In this document: positions 25,466 to 34,417 of the stretch, in pieces
Layout: each line of letters begins with the position of its first letter
Numbering within the stretch: position 1 is the first letter of the stretch
Source: Ardenticatenales bacterium
GTDB lineage: Bacteria; Chloroflexota; Anaerolineae; Promineifilales; Promineifilaceae
NCBI GenBank assembly: GCA_020634515.1
Contig: JACKBL010000002.1
Span: 682,001-746,000, forward strand
DNA length: 64,000 bases
Direction of reading: 5' to 3'
Notes under the pieces: model-generated
The model's input: only the letters and a program-made list of their open reading frames with translations
What the model was told of the DNA's origin: nothing
The model's database searches: none
Made by a program: the position numbers and the translations under genes

Positions 25466-27849
25466 CCTATCGTATTGACAAAGTTGGCGTGATTGGTGCC
25501 GGCACAATGGGCGGCGGTATCGCCGCTCACCTGGCCAACTTGGGCGTCCCCGTACTCTTGTTGGACATCGTGCCCCCCAACCTCAACGACGCCGAGAAGA
25601 ATGACCCCAAGGCGCGCAATCGCATTGTGCAAAGCCTTTTTGATCGTATGGCCAAAGCCCGCCCGGCCAACCTGGCTCGCGCCGACCGCGCCGACCTGAT
25701 AACCCTGGGCAACACCGAAGACGACTTGCACAAACTGGCCGACTGCGACTGGATCGTGGAAGTCATCATCGAAAAGCTAGAGCCAAAGCAAGAGCTGATG
25801 ACCCGCCTCGAAGCCATTCGCAAACCGGGCAGCATCATCAGCAGCAACACCTCCGGCATCCCCATTCACCTCATCGCCGAAGGGCGCTCCGATGATTTCC
25901 GCGCCCACTTCCTGGGAACGCACTTCTTCAATCCCCCCCGCTACCTGAAACTGCTGGAAATCATCCCCACACCCGACACCGACCCCGCCGTACTCGACTT
26001 CATGGTCGCCTTTGGCCGCGACGTACTCGGCAAAGGCGTTGTCGTTTGCAAGGACACCCCCAACTTCATCGCCAACCGTTTCATCTCCATCACCGGCTCC
26101 TACGCTGCCGAATATGCTCTGGAGCATGGCTACACCATCCCCGAAATCGACGCCATCACCGGCCCCCTCATCGGCCGCCCCAAAACGGCGACCTTCCGCC
26201 TTACCGACCTCGTTGGCCTGGACGTGATGACCCACGTCAACAGCAACCTTTACCCCGCCATTCCCGATGACCCCTATCGCGAGGTGCTGCGCGGCGAGCG
26301 CAGTGTGGCCCTCAATGAAAGGATGCTGGCGCAAAAATGGCTGGGCAACAAAACGGGCCAGGGCTTCTACAAGCAAGTCCACGTTAACGGCAATCGTGAA
26401 TTCTGGGCCTTGAACCCGGAGACGCTGGAATATGAGGCTGCCCCCAAAATTCGCTTCGACTCCGTGGGTAAGGTGCGCAAAATGGATGAATTGGGTCCGC
26501 GGATGCGCGCCCTCCTCACGGAAACGGACCGCGCCGCGCAATACGTCCGCGACACCACGTACTTCAATCTGGCCTATGCGGCCCACGTGACTCCGGAAAT
26601 TGCGTACACGATTGTGGACGTAGACAACGCCAACCGCTGGGGTTTTGCGCACGAGGCCGGCCCCTTCGAGATATGGGACATGCTGGGCGTGTCGGAAACC
26701 GTGCAGGCCATGGAAGCGGCGGGATTGGAGATCGCCCCCTGGGTGAAGCAAATGCTGGCCGATGGCGGCACGAAGTTTTATGACAACGGCCGCTACTACG
26801 ATTTTAGCACCGCTTCTTACCAGCCCGTGCCGCGCGATCCCAACGTGATCGTGTTGCCTGAGTTGAAGCAGGCGCACAAAGAAGTGGAACGGAACGACAG
26901 CGCCAGCCTCATCGACATGGGTGACGGTGTCCTCTTACTTGAATTCCACGGTCCGAAGATCAACGCGCTGGATGCGGATGCCGTGGCCATGGGACAGGCT
27001 GCCTTGCGCCGTTTGGAGACGGACTTCGACGCGCTCGTCATTGGTAACCAGGCCCAGGACTTCTGCGTGGGCGCGGACATTGCCATGCTCGGTTTTGCCG
27101 CCGCGCAGGGGTTATGGGACCAGCTCGATCTTGCCCTGAAGACGGGGCAGCAATTGATGATGGACCTGCGCCACGCGCCCAAGCCGGTTGTCACCGCGCC
27201 GCATCAGCGGGTACTCGGCGGCGGCGTAGAGATCACCATGCACGGTTGGGCGACGGTGGCCGATCACGAAACCTACATGGGGCTGGTCGAAGTCGGGGTG
27301 GGCATCATTCCCGGTTGGGGCGGCTGCAAGGAGACGTTGCGGCGCAAGGTGAATCCCGTTATGCTGACGGCCAATGCAGATGTTTTGCCGGCACTTCAAG
27401 ACGCCTTCACCCAGATCGCCACCGCCAAAGTAGGAACCAGCGCCTGGGAAAACAAAGAACTCGGCTACCTGCGCCCGGAAGACCAGATTGTTATGAACAG
27501 TGACCACCGTCTGATGGCCGCCAAGCGCAAGGCGCTGGCCCTCATCGCCAGCGGCACCCGCCCGCCAGAAATGGAAAAAATATACGCCGCCGGCCGCGAT
27601 GCCCTCAACGCACTCTACCTCGGCGTGCAATCATTCCTCTGGGGCGGCTACGCCAGCGCGCACGACGCTACCATCAGCCGCAAACTCGCCTACGTTTTGT
27701 GTGGCGGCGACATCAGCGCACCGGCCTGGGTCGATCCGTGGTATATTTTGGACCTGGAGCGTGAAGCCGTGCTTTCGCTGGCGGGTGAACCGTTGACGCA
27801 AGCGCGCATCATGCACATGTTGCAGACGGGCAAACCGCTGCGAAACTAG
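25462..27849 (+). CDS. 3-hydroxyacyl-CoA dehydrogenase/enoyl-CoA hydratase fusion (FadB/FadN-like)
   Basis: 795 aa. NAD-binding Rossmann fold 'GAGTMGGGIAAHL', catalytic His region 'GTHFFNPPRYLKLLEI', two 3HCDH C-terminal modules ('KDTPNFIANRF', 'GFAHEAGPFEIWD'), then an enoyl-CoA hydratase-like domain from about residue 488 ('GPKINALDAD', 'FCVGADIAML', 'GGGVEITMHGWATVADH', 'GVGIIPGWGG'). Dehydrogenase first and hydratase last is the order of Bacillus FadN, not of E. coli FadB. It probably carries out hydration and oxidation of 2-enoyl-CoA, with the thiolase at 29039-30220 completing the cycle. Confidence 0.92.
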   Translation: MTYRIDKVGVIGAGTMGGGIAAHLANLGVPVLLLDIVPPNLNDAEKNDPKARNRIVQSLFDRMAKARPANLARADRADLITLGNTEDDLHKLADCDWIVEVIIEKLEPKQELMTRLEAIRKPGSIISSNTSGIPIHLIAEGRSDDFRAHFLGTHFFNPPRYLKLLEIIPTPDTDPAVLDFMVAFGRDVLGKGVVVCKDTPNFIANRFISITGSYAAEYALEHGYTIPEIDAITGPLIGRPKTATFRLTDLVGLDVMTHVNSNLYPAIPDDPYREVLRGERSVALNERMLAQKWLGNKTGQGFYKQVHVNGNREFWALNPETLEYEAAPKIRFDSVGKVRKMDELGPRMRALLTETDRAAQYVRDTTYFNLAYAAHVTPEIAYTIVDVDNANRWGFAHEAGPFEIWDMLGVSETVQAMEAAGLEIAPWVKQMLADGGTKFYDNGRYYDFSTASYQPVPRDPNVIVLPELKQAHKEVERNDSASLIDMGDGVLLLEFHGPKINALDADAVAMGQAALRRLETDFDALVIGNQAQDFCVGADIAMLGFAAAQGLWDQLDLALKTGQQLMMDLRHAPKPVVTAPHQRVLGGGVEITMHGWATVADHETYMGLVEVGVGIIPGWGGCKETLRRKVNPVMLTANADVLPALQDAFTQIATAKVGTSAWENKELGYLRPEDQIVMNSDHRLMAAKRKALALIASGTRPPEMEKIYAAGRDALNALYLGVQSFLWGGYASAHDATISRKLAYVLCGGDISAPAWVDPWYILDLEREAVLSLAGEPLTQARIMHMLQTGKPLRN

Positions 27850-27903
27850 TTCTCAGGGCGGGCTGAATGGCCCCGTTCTCACATTTCCACGCTGGAGGAT
27901 CTC

Positions 27904-28839
27904 ATGCGTAATCGTTGGCTACTTTTCGTTGTATTAGGATTGACCGCTTTCTTTATGATCCCGCGCCCTGCATTGGCCGCCGTGCCAGAGCAAGTTGCAC
28001 CAACTTCACAAGTGGCGCAATCCGTGGGAGATGATGCGTTGAACGGTGGCGGCTGCGTCGCCGCCTACCAGCAAGCCCTGGCGGCGACGCCCGCCGCGTC
28101 CCACAACTCCTTTACGGTTATTGGCGACTCCTGGGGCTTCCTGTACTATGGTCAGTTCAAACAGAACATGATCGACTCCGGTTATGGCAATGCCTATCAA
28201 TACTATATGCGCGCTATTCCGGGGACGGAAGCCAGTCAATGGGTGAGTGATCAATCCTACTGCCAGCTTCTCTTCCTGTTGGTCAAATTCCTGGTCCGCA
28301 ATGACACAGGGACGCCCCGCGTGATGATTTCGCTGGGTGGCAACGATCTAGTCAACGATTACGACGTATGGGGCATGGCAATCTATGATCGTATAGAATC
28401 CGACCTGCGCACTCTGGTCAATATGCTGATCGCTGAGCGCAGCGACGTGATCATCATTTTCTCCGGCTACGACATTGTGAACATGTATAAGAGCCAATAC
28501 TGCACGGATTATGCCGTTAATCTGCTTGGTTCTTCCGATCCCGCGGTGGTGAACCCCGGCCTGATTGAACTGGGGAATCGCCAGGCGGCCGTGGCCGCGG
28601 ATTATCCGAACGTCTACTACGCCAACTCCTTTGGCGCGCTGCAAGGTACACCGGGTAATCCGAACGTCAATGAGTACAGTCCCCTGCCCTACTTCGTCGA
28701 TTATCCGGGGTGGGAGCAAGACTGTATTCATATGAATTTGTCTGGTTATGACATATTCACACAGGCTTTGGTTGATTGGATGGCGGGCCACGGCGTGATC
28801 TCGCCCGCCGCCGCGCCCAAGGCTTTCTACTTGCGATAG
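27904..28839 (+). CDS. Secreted SGNH/GDSL-type hydrolase
   Basis: 311 aa. Signal peptide (residues 1-26, 'FMIPRPALAA'). Block I 'VIGDSWGF' carries the nucleophile Ser, block III 'SLGGNDLVNDYD' the oxyanion Asn, and block V 'DCIHMNLSGYDIF' the Asp/His pair. It is likely an extracellular esterase or lipase feeding the acyl-CoA genes around it; the substrate is inferred. GGAGG precedes the ATG. Confidence 0.8.
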   Translation: MRNRWLLFVVLGLTAFFMIPRPALAAVPEQVAPTSQVAQSVGDDALNGGGCVAAYQQALAATPAASHNSFTVIGDSWGFLYYGQFKQNMIDSGYGNAYQYYMRAIPGTEASQWVSDQSYCQLLFLLVKFLVRNDTGTPRVMISLGGNDLVNDYDVWGMAIYDRIESDLRTLVNMLIAERSDVIIIFSGYDIVNMYKSQYCTDYAVNLLGSSDPAVVNPGLIELGNRQAAVAADYPNVYYANSFGALQGTPGNPNVNEYSPLPYFVDYPGWEQDCIHMNLSGYDIFTQALVDWMAGHGVISPAAAPKAFYLR

Positions 28840-28844
28840 ATCAT

Positions 28845-28960
28845 CTTCCCGGAAGCTGTTTTGATGCCAGATGGCCTGAGATTGAGCTTCCGGGAAGGTT
28901 TCCCACTTTCCCGGAAGCTGTCTTGATGCCAGATGGCCTGAGATTGAGCTTCTGGGAAGG
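28845..28960. repeat. Two tandem hairpins (GCTTCC family)
   Basis: Two 53-bp units (28845-28898 and 28908-28960) differ at about four positions. In each, CTTCCCGGAAGCT pairs with AGCTTCCGGGAAG around the same central sequence. They follow the hydrolase stop and may stop transcription or protect the mRNA end. Confidence 0.7.
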
Positions 28961-29038
28961 TTTCACATAACTACGACAGATGTGGCGCGCTGGAAGTAAG
29001 CGAAGGTGTGCCGCGCCTGTCAGATGAAGGAGATGACT

Positions 29039-30220
29039 ATGACACGAGAAGCAGTCATTGTTGCTGCCTCGCGGACGGCTGTGGGACGGTCGAAAAAGGG
29101 CACAACCCGTAACTGGCGCTCAGATGAAATGGCTGCCGCCGTTATCCGCGAAGTAATGAATCAGGCGGAAGGGTTGGACCCACGGGAAATTGATGACGTG
29201 ATTATGGGTTGCGCCATGCCGGAAGGGGCGCAAGGGTTGAATTTTGCGCGCACCATTGCCTTGCGGGCGGGTCTGCCGGTGGATATTCCAGGCATGACGG
29301 TGAATCGGTTTTGCTCGAGCGGTTTGCAAACGATTGCGCTGGCGGCGGAGCGCATTATCGCCGATGGCGCGGACTGCATTATCGCCGGTGGCGCGGAGAC
29401 GATGAGCCTGGTGCCGATGACGGGCTTCCGCGTCAACCCCAACCCGTACATGGTGCAGAATGCGCCGGAAGTGTACATGAATATGGGTCTGACGGCGGAG
29501 CAGGTGTCGCAAGAGTTCGAGGTGAGTCGCCAGGCGCAGGACGAGTTTGCGGTGAACAGCCACCGCAAGGCGGCGGCGGCTTATGCCACGGAGCGGTTCA
29601 AGGGAGAAATTCTGCCGTTGGAGGTGGAAGAGGTGACCGCAGGCCCGAACGGGCCGGAGCGCAAGACCATTATCTTTGACCGGGACGAGCATCTGCGCCC
29701 GGATACGAGTCTGGAAGGGTTGGCAAAGTTGAAGCCTGTGTTTAAGTTGGGGGGGACGGTGACTGCCGGCAATTCCTCTCCTCTCAGTGATGGCGCGGCA
29801 GCCGTCATTGTCATGGAGCGACAGAGAGCGGAGTCGCTTGGGCTAAAACCTTTGGCGAAATTCGTGGGCTTCAATGTTGGCGGGGTGCGCCCGGAGATTA
29901 TGGGCGTGGGACCGATAGCCGCCGTGCCGCGGTTGCTGAAGCGCACGGGTATGAACCTGAGTGATATGGACCTGATCGAGTTGAATGAGGCGTTTGCCGC
30001 CCAGGCTGTCGCCGTCATTCGTGAGTTGGGTTTTGATGAAGAAAAGGTCAATGTAAATGGTGGAGCGATTGCGTTGGGTCATCCGTTGGGTTGCACGGGC
30101 GCGAAGCTGACGGTGCAGATTATCAATGAGATGAAGCGGCGCGACGCTCAGTTTGGCATGGTGACGATGTGCATTGGTGGTGGTATGGGCGCTGCCGGCA
30201 TTTTCGAGAACCTCAACTAG
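29039..30220 (+). CDS. Acetyl-CoA acyltransferase (thiolase)
   Basis: 393 aa. Thiolytic cleavage of 3-ketoacyl-CoA, the last step of beta-oxidation. The nucleophile is Cys in 'NRFCSSGLQ', the His is in 'ALGHPLGCTGAK' and the second Cys in 'CIGGGMGAAGIFE'. 'NEAFAAQAVA' is also typical. ATG 29039 follows AAGGAG by 7 bp; an in-frame ATG at 29033 overlaps the ribosome site and is less likely. Confidence 0.95.
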   Translation: MTREAVIVAASRTAVGRSKKGTTRNWRSDEMAAAVIREVMNQAEGLDPREIDDVIMGCAMPEGAQGLNFARTIALRAGLPVDIPGMTVNRFCSSGLQTIALAAERIIADGADCIIAGGAETMSLVPMTGFRVNPNPYMVQNAPEVYMNMGLTAEQVSQEFEVSRQAQDEFAVNSHRKAAAAYATERFKGEILPLEVEEVTAGPNGPERKTIIFDRDEHLRPDTSLEGLAKLKPVFKLGGTVTAGNSSPLSDGAAAVIVMERQRAESLGLKPLAKFVGFNVGGVRPEIMGVGPIAAVPRLLKRTGMNLSDMDLIELNEAFAAQAVAVIRELGFDEEKVNVNGGAIALGHPLGCTGAKLTVQIINEMKRRDAQFGMVTMCIGGGMGAAGIFENLN

Positions 30221-30230
30221 CAACAACAGC

Positions 30231-30288
30231 AGCTTCCTGGAAGCTCGCCGCTTCCAGGAAGCTCAATAGCATCAGCTTCCTGGAAGCT
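30231..30288. repeat. Triple AGCTTCCTGGAAGCT palindrome
   Basis: Three copies of a 14-15 bp palindrome (30231-30245, 30250-30263, 30274-30288) fill the gap between the convergent thiolase gene and the secreted-protein gene; the last covers that gene's stop codon. They are related to the hairpins at 28845-28960 and 41031-41060 and probably act as a bidirectional terminator. Confidence 0.65.
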
Positions 30289-32548
30289 ATGGGTCAGGCG
30301 TGGCTGTCGCGTTCACGGGGGCGACGAGGTAGGCGCGCAGCGGCTGCGTCGTCACGACGCCGTTTTGCCAGTTGGCCGTCCAACTCCAATCACCCTGGCT
30401 GCTGACATAGCCGCAGCCGGGCACATACAGATGGGACAGGCCTGCCAGGCCGTGGCTGGACGTTTCCGTGTCGAATGTGCCGCTGGCGTAGTATGAACCG
30501 GTGAAGGAGAATTGATTGTTGCTGATGGTGACGGAAGGTTCCGTGACAACGTAGGTGCCGGCACACTCCTGCACGGTGAAGTAAGTGGCAAAGTCATTGA
30601 CGTTCTGGCTGTTGCTGCTGACGGTGAAGTCGTGGCCGTAGTTTGTTGCCAGCCAGTAGCCGGGTTGGGGGCCTGTGGGGATCGGGGTTGGCGTGGGGGC
30701 GGGTTTGAAGATTGCCGGCAAATTCGCCTTGATGGGTCCGGGTGTTGGTGGTGGTGCGAGGGTGCAGGATGGGAATGTATAAGACCCCACGTACGTGCCC
30801 CAGCGCCCGTTGCTGCTACCTGTGTTCTTGCTGTACTGACCCAGATACCAGAAGGTCAGGCCGTCGGGAGCAATCGTCATGCCCGTGTAGTCGCCCCAGC
30901 GGTAGGGCGCGCCGTCAAAGGCGGTGTAGCTGATTTCGCCGGCTTTCATTTCGATGTCCGGCTTCAGGTATCCCGCCGGGTCGGAGCTTTTGCGCCCGGT
31001 GACCCAGGTCGCGGGATACATGCTGCTGCTGGATTTGGTGAAGCCGATAGCCATGTCGTCGCAGTGGTTGACGGCCAGGTTGGGGAAGGTGCGGTAGATG
31101 CTGTCTGTGGCATAGATGCCGGCATTCGCCACCGCCCCACTACTCAATTGAATCTGCGCCCAGCGGATGCAATTCACCGTGCCGCCGCCAGGATTGCAGG
31201 CAATCGTGCTGGTCGTCCAACCATACCCGTTGCGATACTCGAAATCCAGCGGTCGCCAATCATTGCCCGTGATGCTGCCCCCGCCGGATTGCGGCCAGTT
31301 CAACGGGAATCCCGCCGTCACGCCCGTGACGGCGTTCATATCAATCGTATTCACCGTGACCAGCGCAGGAGTAGGATTGGCGAACGGGTTGCTCCAGGAG
31401 AGCAGTCTGTGCTGGCTACCATTATTGTCGTCCGGCAGCGTCAGGAAGTAGTGCGGACCGCTGTTCGGCCAGGTTCCCTGCGCGTAGCCGTGTAAGTTGA
31501 CGGGGAAGGGGGTGAAGGCATCGCCAACGGAGCGTTCCACGAGACTGGCAGGTTGCCCGGCATACATTTGCGCCTTATTCATGGCCCAAACGCGGCTCTC
31601 CACATAGGAGATGAGGGCGGGCGCGCCGGTGGTGAACAGATTGCCGCCCATGTAGATGGCGTCTCGGCCAATGCCGGCATGTGGGAAATCCATCCACACC
31701 CCGCCCGCGTCCGAACCATCCATGGCGAAGGCGTACAGATTCCAACCGCCCGTCGGATCATTCGTCGCAGAAACCCCCACGCAATAAAATGAACCATCAC
31801 TGACCGCTCCCGTGAACGGATTGGCGCGCACGCGGTCAATGGCAATGAAGAAACGGCCCGCCGCCTCGTCATACAACACATTCGGATCAAACAGGCTGGA
31901 GCGCACCGTAGCCGTGTCATCATCACTGTTGCAGCCAGGGACACTGCTGAAAAGGCTGGCAAAGGTCCGCGGCGAAGACAGCGCCACTCCGGACGTGTCG
32001 TAAATCTGGAAGGCCACATTCACCACGGCCACCACGTGGTTAGGCCCTACCGCCAGCTCCGGGTCGGGGGGAACCGTTCCGCCGCTGCCGCCGCAACATT
32101 GCGTGTAGTCCAAAGCGTCGAAATGCGGCCCAGGCGTCAGCGCCGTGGGGGCAAAGGCTTCCGGTTGCTGCACCCGCGGATCAGGCGGCAAAGCCAGCGC
32201 CGCTGCTTGCAGCGCCTGAATTTGCGCCTCGCTCAGCGGGTTATCCACACCCTCCAGGTCCACGCCGCCGCTGATCCAGCGATCATAGAGCGTGTTGGGA
32301 TCGGGTGCGTTGGTGGGTATATCCGCCAGGCGAATGGGCACCGGGTTCACGGGCGGGTGGATAACGGCGATGGACAAATCTGCGTTGGCGTCCCCGCCGC
32401 TCCCCCCGTTCAATCCCAGAGCCAGCCGCACCGCTTGCTCATGGGCGACCGATTCCGGCTTCGGGTGGGCGCGACTTACCAACACGGCCACGCCTGCCAC
32501 CAACAAAACAACGATTATGCTGATACGAGTGATATGCTTGAAAAACAC
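30287..32548 (-). CDS. Large secreted protein of unknown function
   Basis: 753 aa. N-terminal hydrophobic segment (residues 8-26). The body has beta-rich, propeller-like text ('PPDPELAVGPNHVVAVVNVAFQI', 'LFDPNVLYDEAAGRFFIAID', 'WMDFPHAGIGRDAIYMGGN'), many Cys and aromatic residues, a Pro-rich linker near residue 605, and a C-terminal beta domain with paired Cys ('VQECAGTYVV', 'VPGCGYVSSQGDW'). I do not recognise a catalytic motif. The GTG start at 32548 has GGAG 8 bp upstream and an in-frame stop just before it. A TATAAT lies about 60 bp upstream. Confidence 0.75.
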   Translation of the reverse strand: MFFKHITRISIIVVLLVAGVAVLVSRAHPKPESVAHEQAVRLALGLNGGSGGDANADLSIAVIHPPVNPVPIRLADIPTNAPDPNTLYDRWISGGVDLEGVDNPLSEAQIQALQAAALALPPDPRVQQPEAFAPTALTPGPHFDALDYTQCCGGSGGTVPPDPELAVGPNHVVAVVNVAFQIYDTSGVALSSPRTFASLFSSVPGCNSDDDTATVRSSLFDPNVLYDEAAGRFFIAIDRVRANPFTGAVSDGSFYCVGVSATNDPTGGWNLYAFAMDGSDAGGVWMDFPHAGIGRDAIYMGGNLFTTGAPALISYVESRVWAMNKAQMYAGQPASLVERSVGDAFTPFPVNLHGYAQGTWPNSGPHYFLTLPDDNNGSQHRLLSWSNPFANPTPALVTVNTIDMNAVTGVTAGFPLNWPQSGGGSITGNDWRPLDFEYRNGYGWTTSTIACNPGGGTVNCIRWAQIQLSSGAVANAGIYATDSIYRTFPNLAVNHCDDMAIGFTKSSSSMYPATWVTGRKSSDPAGYLKPDIEMKAGEISYTAFDGAPYRWGDYTGMTIAPDGLTFWYLGQYSKNTGSSNGRWGTYVGSYTFPSCTLAPPPTPGPIKANLPAIFKPAPTPTPIPTGPQPGYWLATNYGHDFTVSSNSQNVNDFATYFTVQECAGTYVVTEPSVTISNNQFSFTGSYYASGTFDTETSSHGLAGLSHLYVPGCGYVSSQGDWSWTANWQNGVVTTQPLRAYLVAPVNATATPDP

Positions 32549-32650
32549 GCTTCATCTCCATTTACGTTTCTGTGAGGAAAGGGAATATGGCTGCTCTTGC
32601 GCCCTATTATACTGGACAAGGCAGCCACGCACATAAGCCCATGTTAAAAC

Positions 32651-32745
32651 GTAACAGCTAAGCCAGATTGGATCCATTTTTTCCGGTGAAAATAGTCAAG
32701 GAGCGCGTGAAATTGGTCCAATCTCCAGAGAGCGTGAGTAGTTGC
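32651..32745. repeat. MITE family A, copy 4
   Basis: 95 bp, GTAACAGCTAAG at the left and GAGTAGTTGC at the right. Flanks GTTAAAAC and GTCAAAAC agree at 7 of 8, an 8-bp target duplication. Confidence 0.8.
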
Positions 32746-32858
32746 GTCAAAACATTATTCCTTCACTTCCATTACTCATGTACCCACCGGCCTGCCTTCT
32801 CCCTCCGTCCTTTTCCTTTCGCCTTTACTTTCTTCTCATTATTACGTAAACTTCTGGC

Positions 32859-33905
32859 ATGGATAAAATTGATTTTCGTTCCGACACCGTAACCTGGCCC
32901 ACGCCGGAAATGCGCCGGGCAATGGCCGAGGCGCCCGTTGGGGACGACGTTTATGGCGAAGACCCCACCGTCAACCACCTGGAGGCGATGGCCGCCGAAC
33001 GAGTGGGCAAAGAGGCGGCGCTGTTTGTTGCCAGCGGCACGATGGGCAACCTCATCGCCATTCTGACGCACGCGGGGCGCGGCGACGAGGCCATCTTGGG
33101 CCAGGACGCGCACATCAACTGCTGGGAGGCGGGTGGCATGGCCGCGTTAGGCGGCGTTATCCCGTACGCGCTGCCTACGGATGAATGGGGCCGCATGGAC
33201 CTGGCGCAGGTAGAGGCGGCGATCCGTCCCGACGACCCGCACTGCCCGCGCACGCGCCTGATCCTGGTGGAGAACAGCTACGGGGCGCGGAATGGCGCGC
33301 CTGTGCCATTGGATTATCTGGCGGGTATCGGGGCGATTGCCCGGCGGCATGGGTTGGCGACCCATATGGATGGGGCGCGTCTGTTCAACGCGGCGGTGGC
33401 GTTGGGCGTGCCGGCATCTACTGTCACTCGATCCATTGATTCCGTCAGTTTTTGCCTTAGCAAAGGATTGTGCGCGCCCGTCGGCTCGCTGCTCTGCGGT
33501 TCGGCGGCATTCATCCGCCAGGCGCGGCGCGTGCGCAAGGTGTTGGGTGGGGGGATGAGGCAGGCGGGGGTGTTGGCAAGTGCCGGCATCATCGCCCTCA
33601 CGTACATGGTAGACCGCCTCGCCCTTGACCACCAAAACGCCGCCGCCCTCGCCCGTGGCCTGGCCCAGATTCCCGGAATCCGCCTCAACCCGGCGCAAGT
33701 CCGCACCAACATCGTCTTTTTTGACCTCGCTCCCGACGCACCCCTCACCGCGCCTCAGATTGCCGAGCGTTTATGCCGGCAAAACATCTGGATTGGCGCC
33801 GAAAGCGAACGCAGCTTCCGTGTCGTCACCCACTACTGGATTGGCCCCCGCGAAATCGAACTGTTGCTATCCGCGCTGGAAGAAATCATGACGGAGAGCC
33901 GGTGA
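32859..33905 (+). CDS. ltaE: Low-specificity L-threonine aldolase
   Basis: 348 aa PLP enzyme of the beta-eliminating lyase family that splits threonine to glycine and acetaldehyde. 'DFRSDTVTWPTPEMR' is the typical N-terminus. 'VASGTMGNLIA', 'HMDGARLFNAA' (Asp contacting PLP) and the Schiff-base Lys in 'FCLSKGLCAPVGS' are present. G-rich to C-rich codon use flips sharply at 33581. The upstream ribosome site is weak. Confidence 0.92.
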   Translation: MDKIDFRSDTVTWPTPEMRRAMAEAPVGDDVYGEDPTVNHLEAMAAERVGKEAALFVASGTMGNLIAILTHAGRGDEAILGQDAHINCWEAGGMAALGGVIPYALPTDEWGRMDLAQVEAAIRPDDPHCPRTRLILVENSYGARNGAPVPLDYLAGIGAIARRHGLATHMDGARLFNAAVALGVPASTVTRSIDSVSFCLSKGLCAPVGSLLCGSAAFIRQARRVRKVLGGGMRQAGVLASAGIIALTYMVDRLALDHQNAAALARGLAQIPGIRLNPAQVRTNIVFFDLAPDAPLTAPQIAERLCRQNIWIGAESERSFRVVTHYWIGPREIELLLSALEEIMTESR

Positions 33906-33980
33906 GCGAATGGCAACCGGCGCGGGCCTCAGCAATTCGTGTAAACTCGTGAAATTCGCGTCAGATATTCAACAATAAGG

Positions 33981-34082
33981 GTACTATTCACGTCTCCGAG
34001 AGATTGGACCAATTTTGTAGACATCAATAAGATTCAACCAGAGCAAATTGGTCCAATCTGGGCAGATGACCTGTATAGTCAC
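33981..34082. repeat. MITE family A, copy 5
   Basis: Inverted relative of copy 2 (22337-22432), nearly identical from the inner GATTGGACCAATTT to the GTATAGTCAC end. Flanks CAATAAGG (33973-33980) and CAATATGG (34083-34090) match at 7 of 8, an 8-bp target duplication. Confidence 0.8.
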
Positions 34083-34088
34083 CAATAT

Positions 34089-34177
34089 GGAACGGAAATT
34101 GAATAAGACAACGAAGTTGTTTCCTGACCGTTCCTTCAAACTGACAATGCAATTCCATACTTTATTTCAGTGTCAGT
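34089..34177. repeat. Two-hairpin element family C, copy 1
   Basis: GGAACGG/CCGTTCC (34089-34134) encloses ACAAC-GAA-GTTGT. A second stem ACTGACA/TGTCAGT ends at 34177. It is the reverse-orientation relative of 48454-48541. The stems differ in sequence between the copies but keep pairing. Confidence 0.6.
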
Positions 34178-34271
34178 CCTGAGCGAAGGGCCAGGATGAC
34201 AAGCCGCCCCAATCGCAAAAATCAAGGGACCGAGCAAATAAGAGGCGAGCGAGCGCAGACAAAGGCAATTC

Positions 34272-34366
34272 GTAACTGCTAAGCCAGATTGGACCAATTT
34301 TCTCCGGTGAATAGGCTAATTGAGCGCCGGAAATTGGTCCAATCTCCAGGGAGCGTTAGTCGTTAC
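34272..34366. repeat. MITE family A, copy 6 (with 8-bp target duplication)
   Basis: 95 bp, GTAACTGCTAAG to GTTAGTCGTTAC. It is flanked by an exact 8-bp repeat GGCAATTC (34264-34271 and 34367-34374). It is the third element in the 512-bp spacer before the kinase gene. Confidence 0.85.
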
Positions 34367-34417
34367 GGCAATTCGTGAAATTCGTGTCAGATCTTCAACA
34401 ATAGGCGAAGGGTCAGG

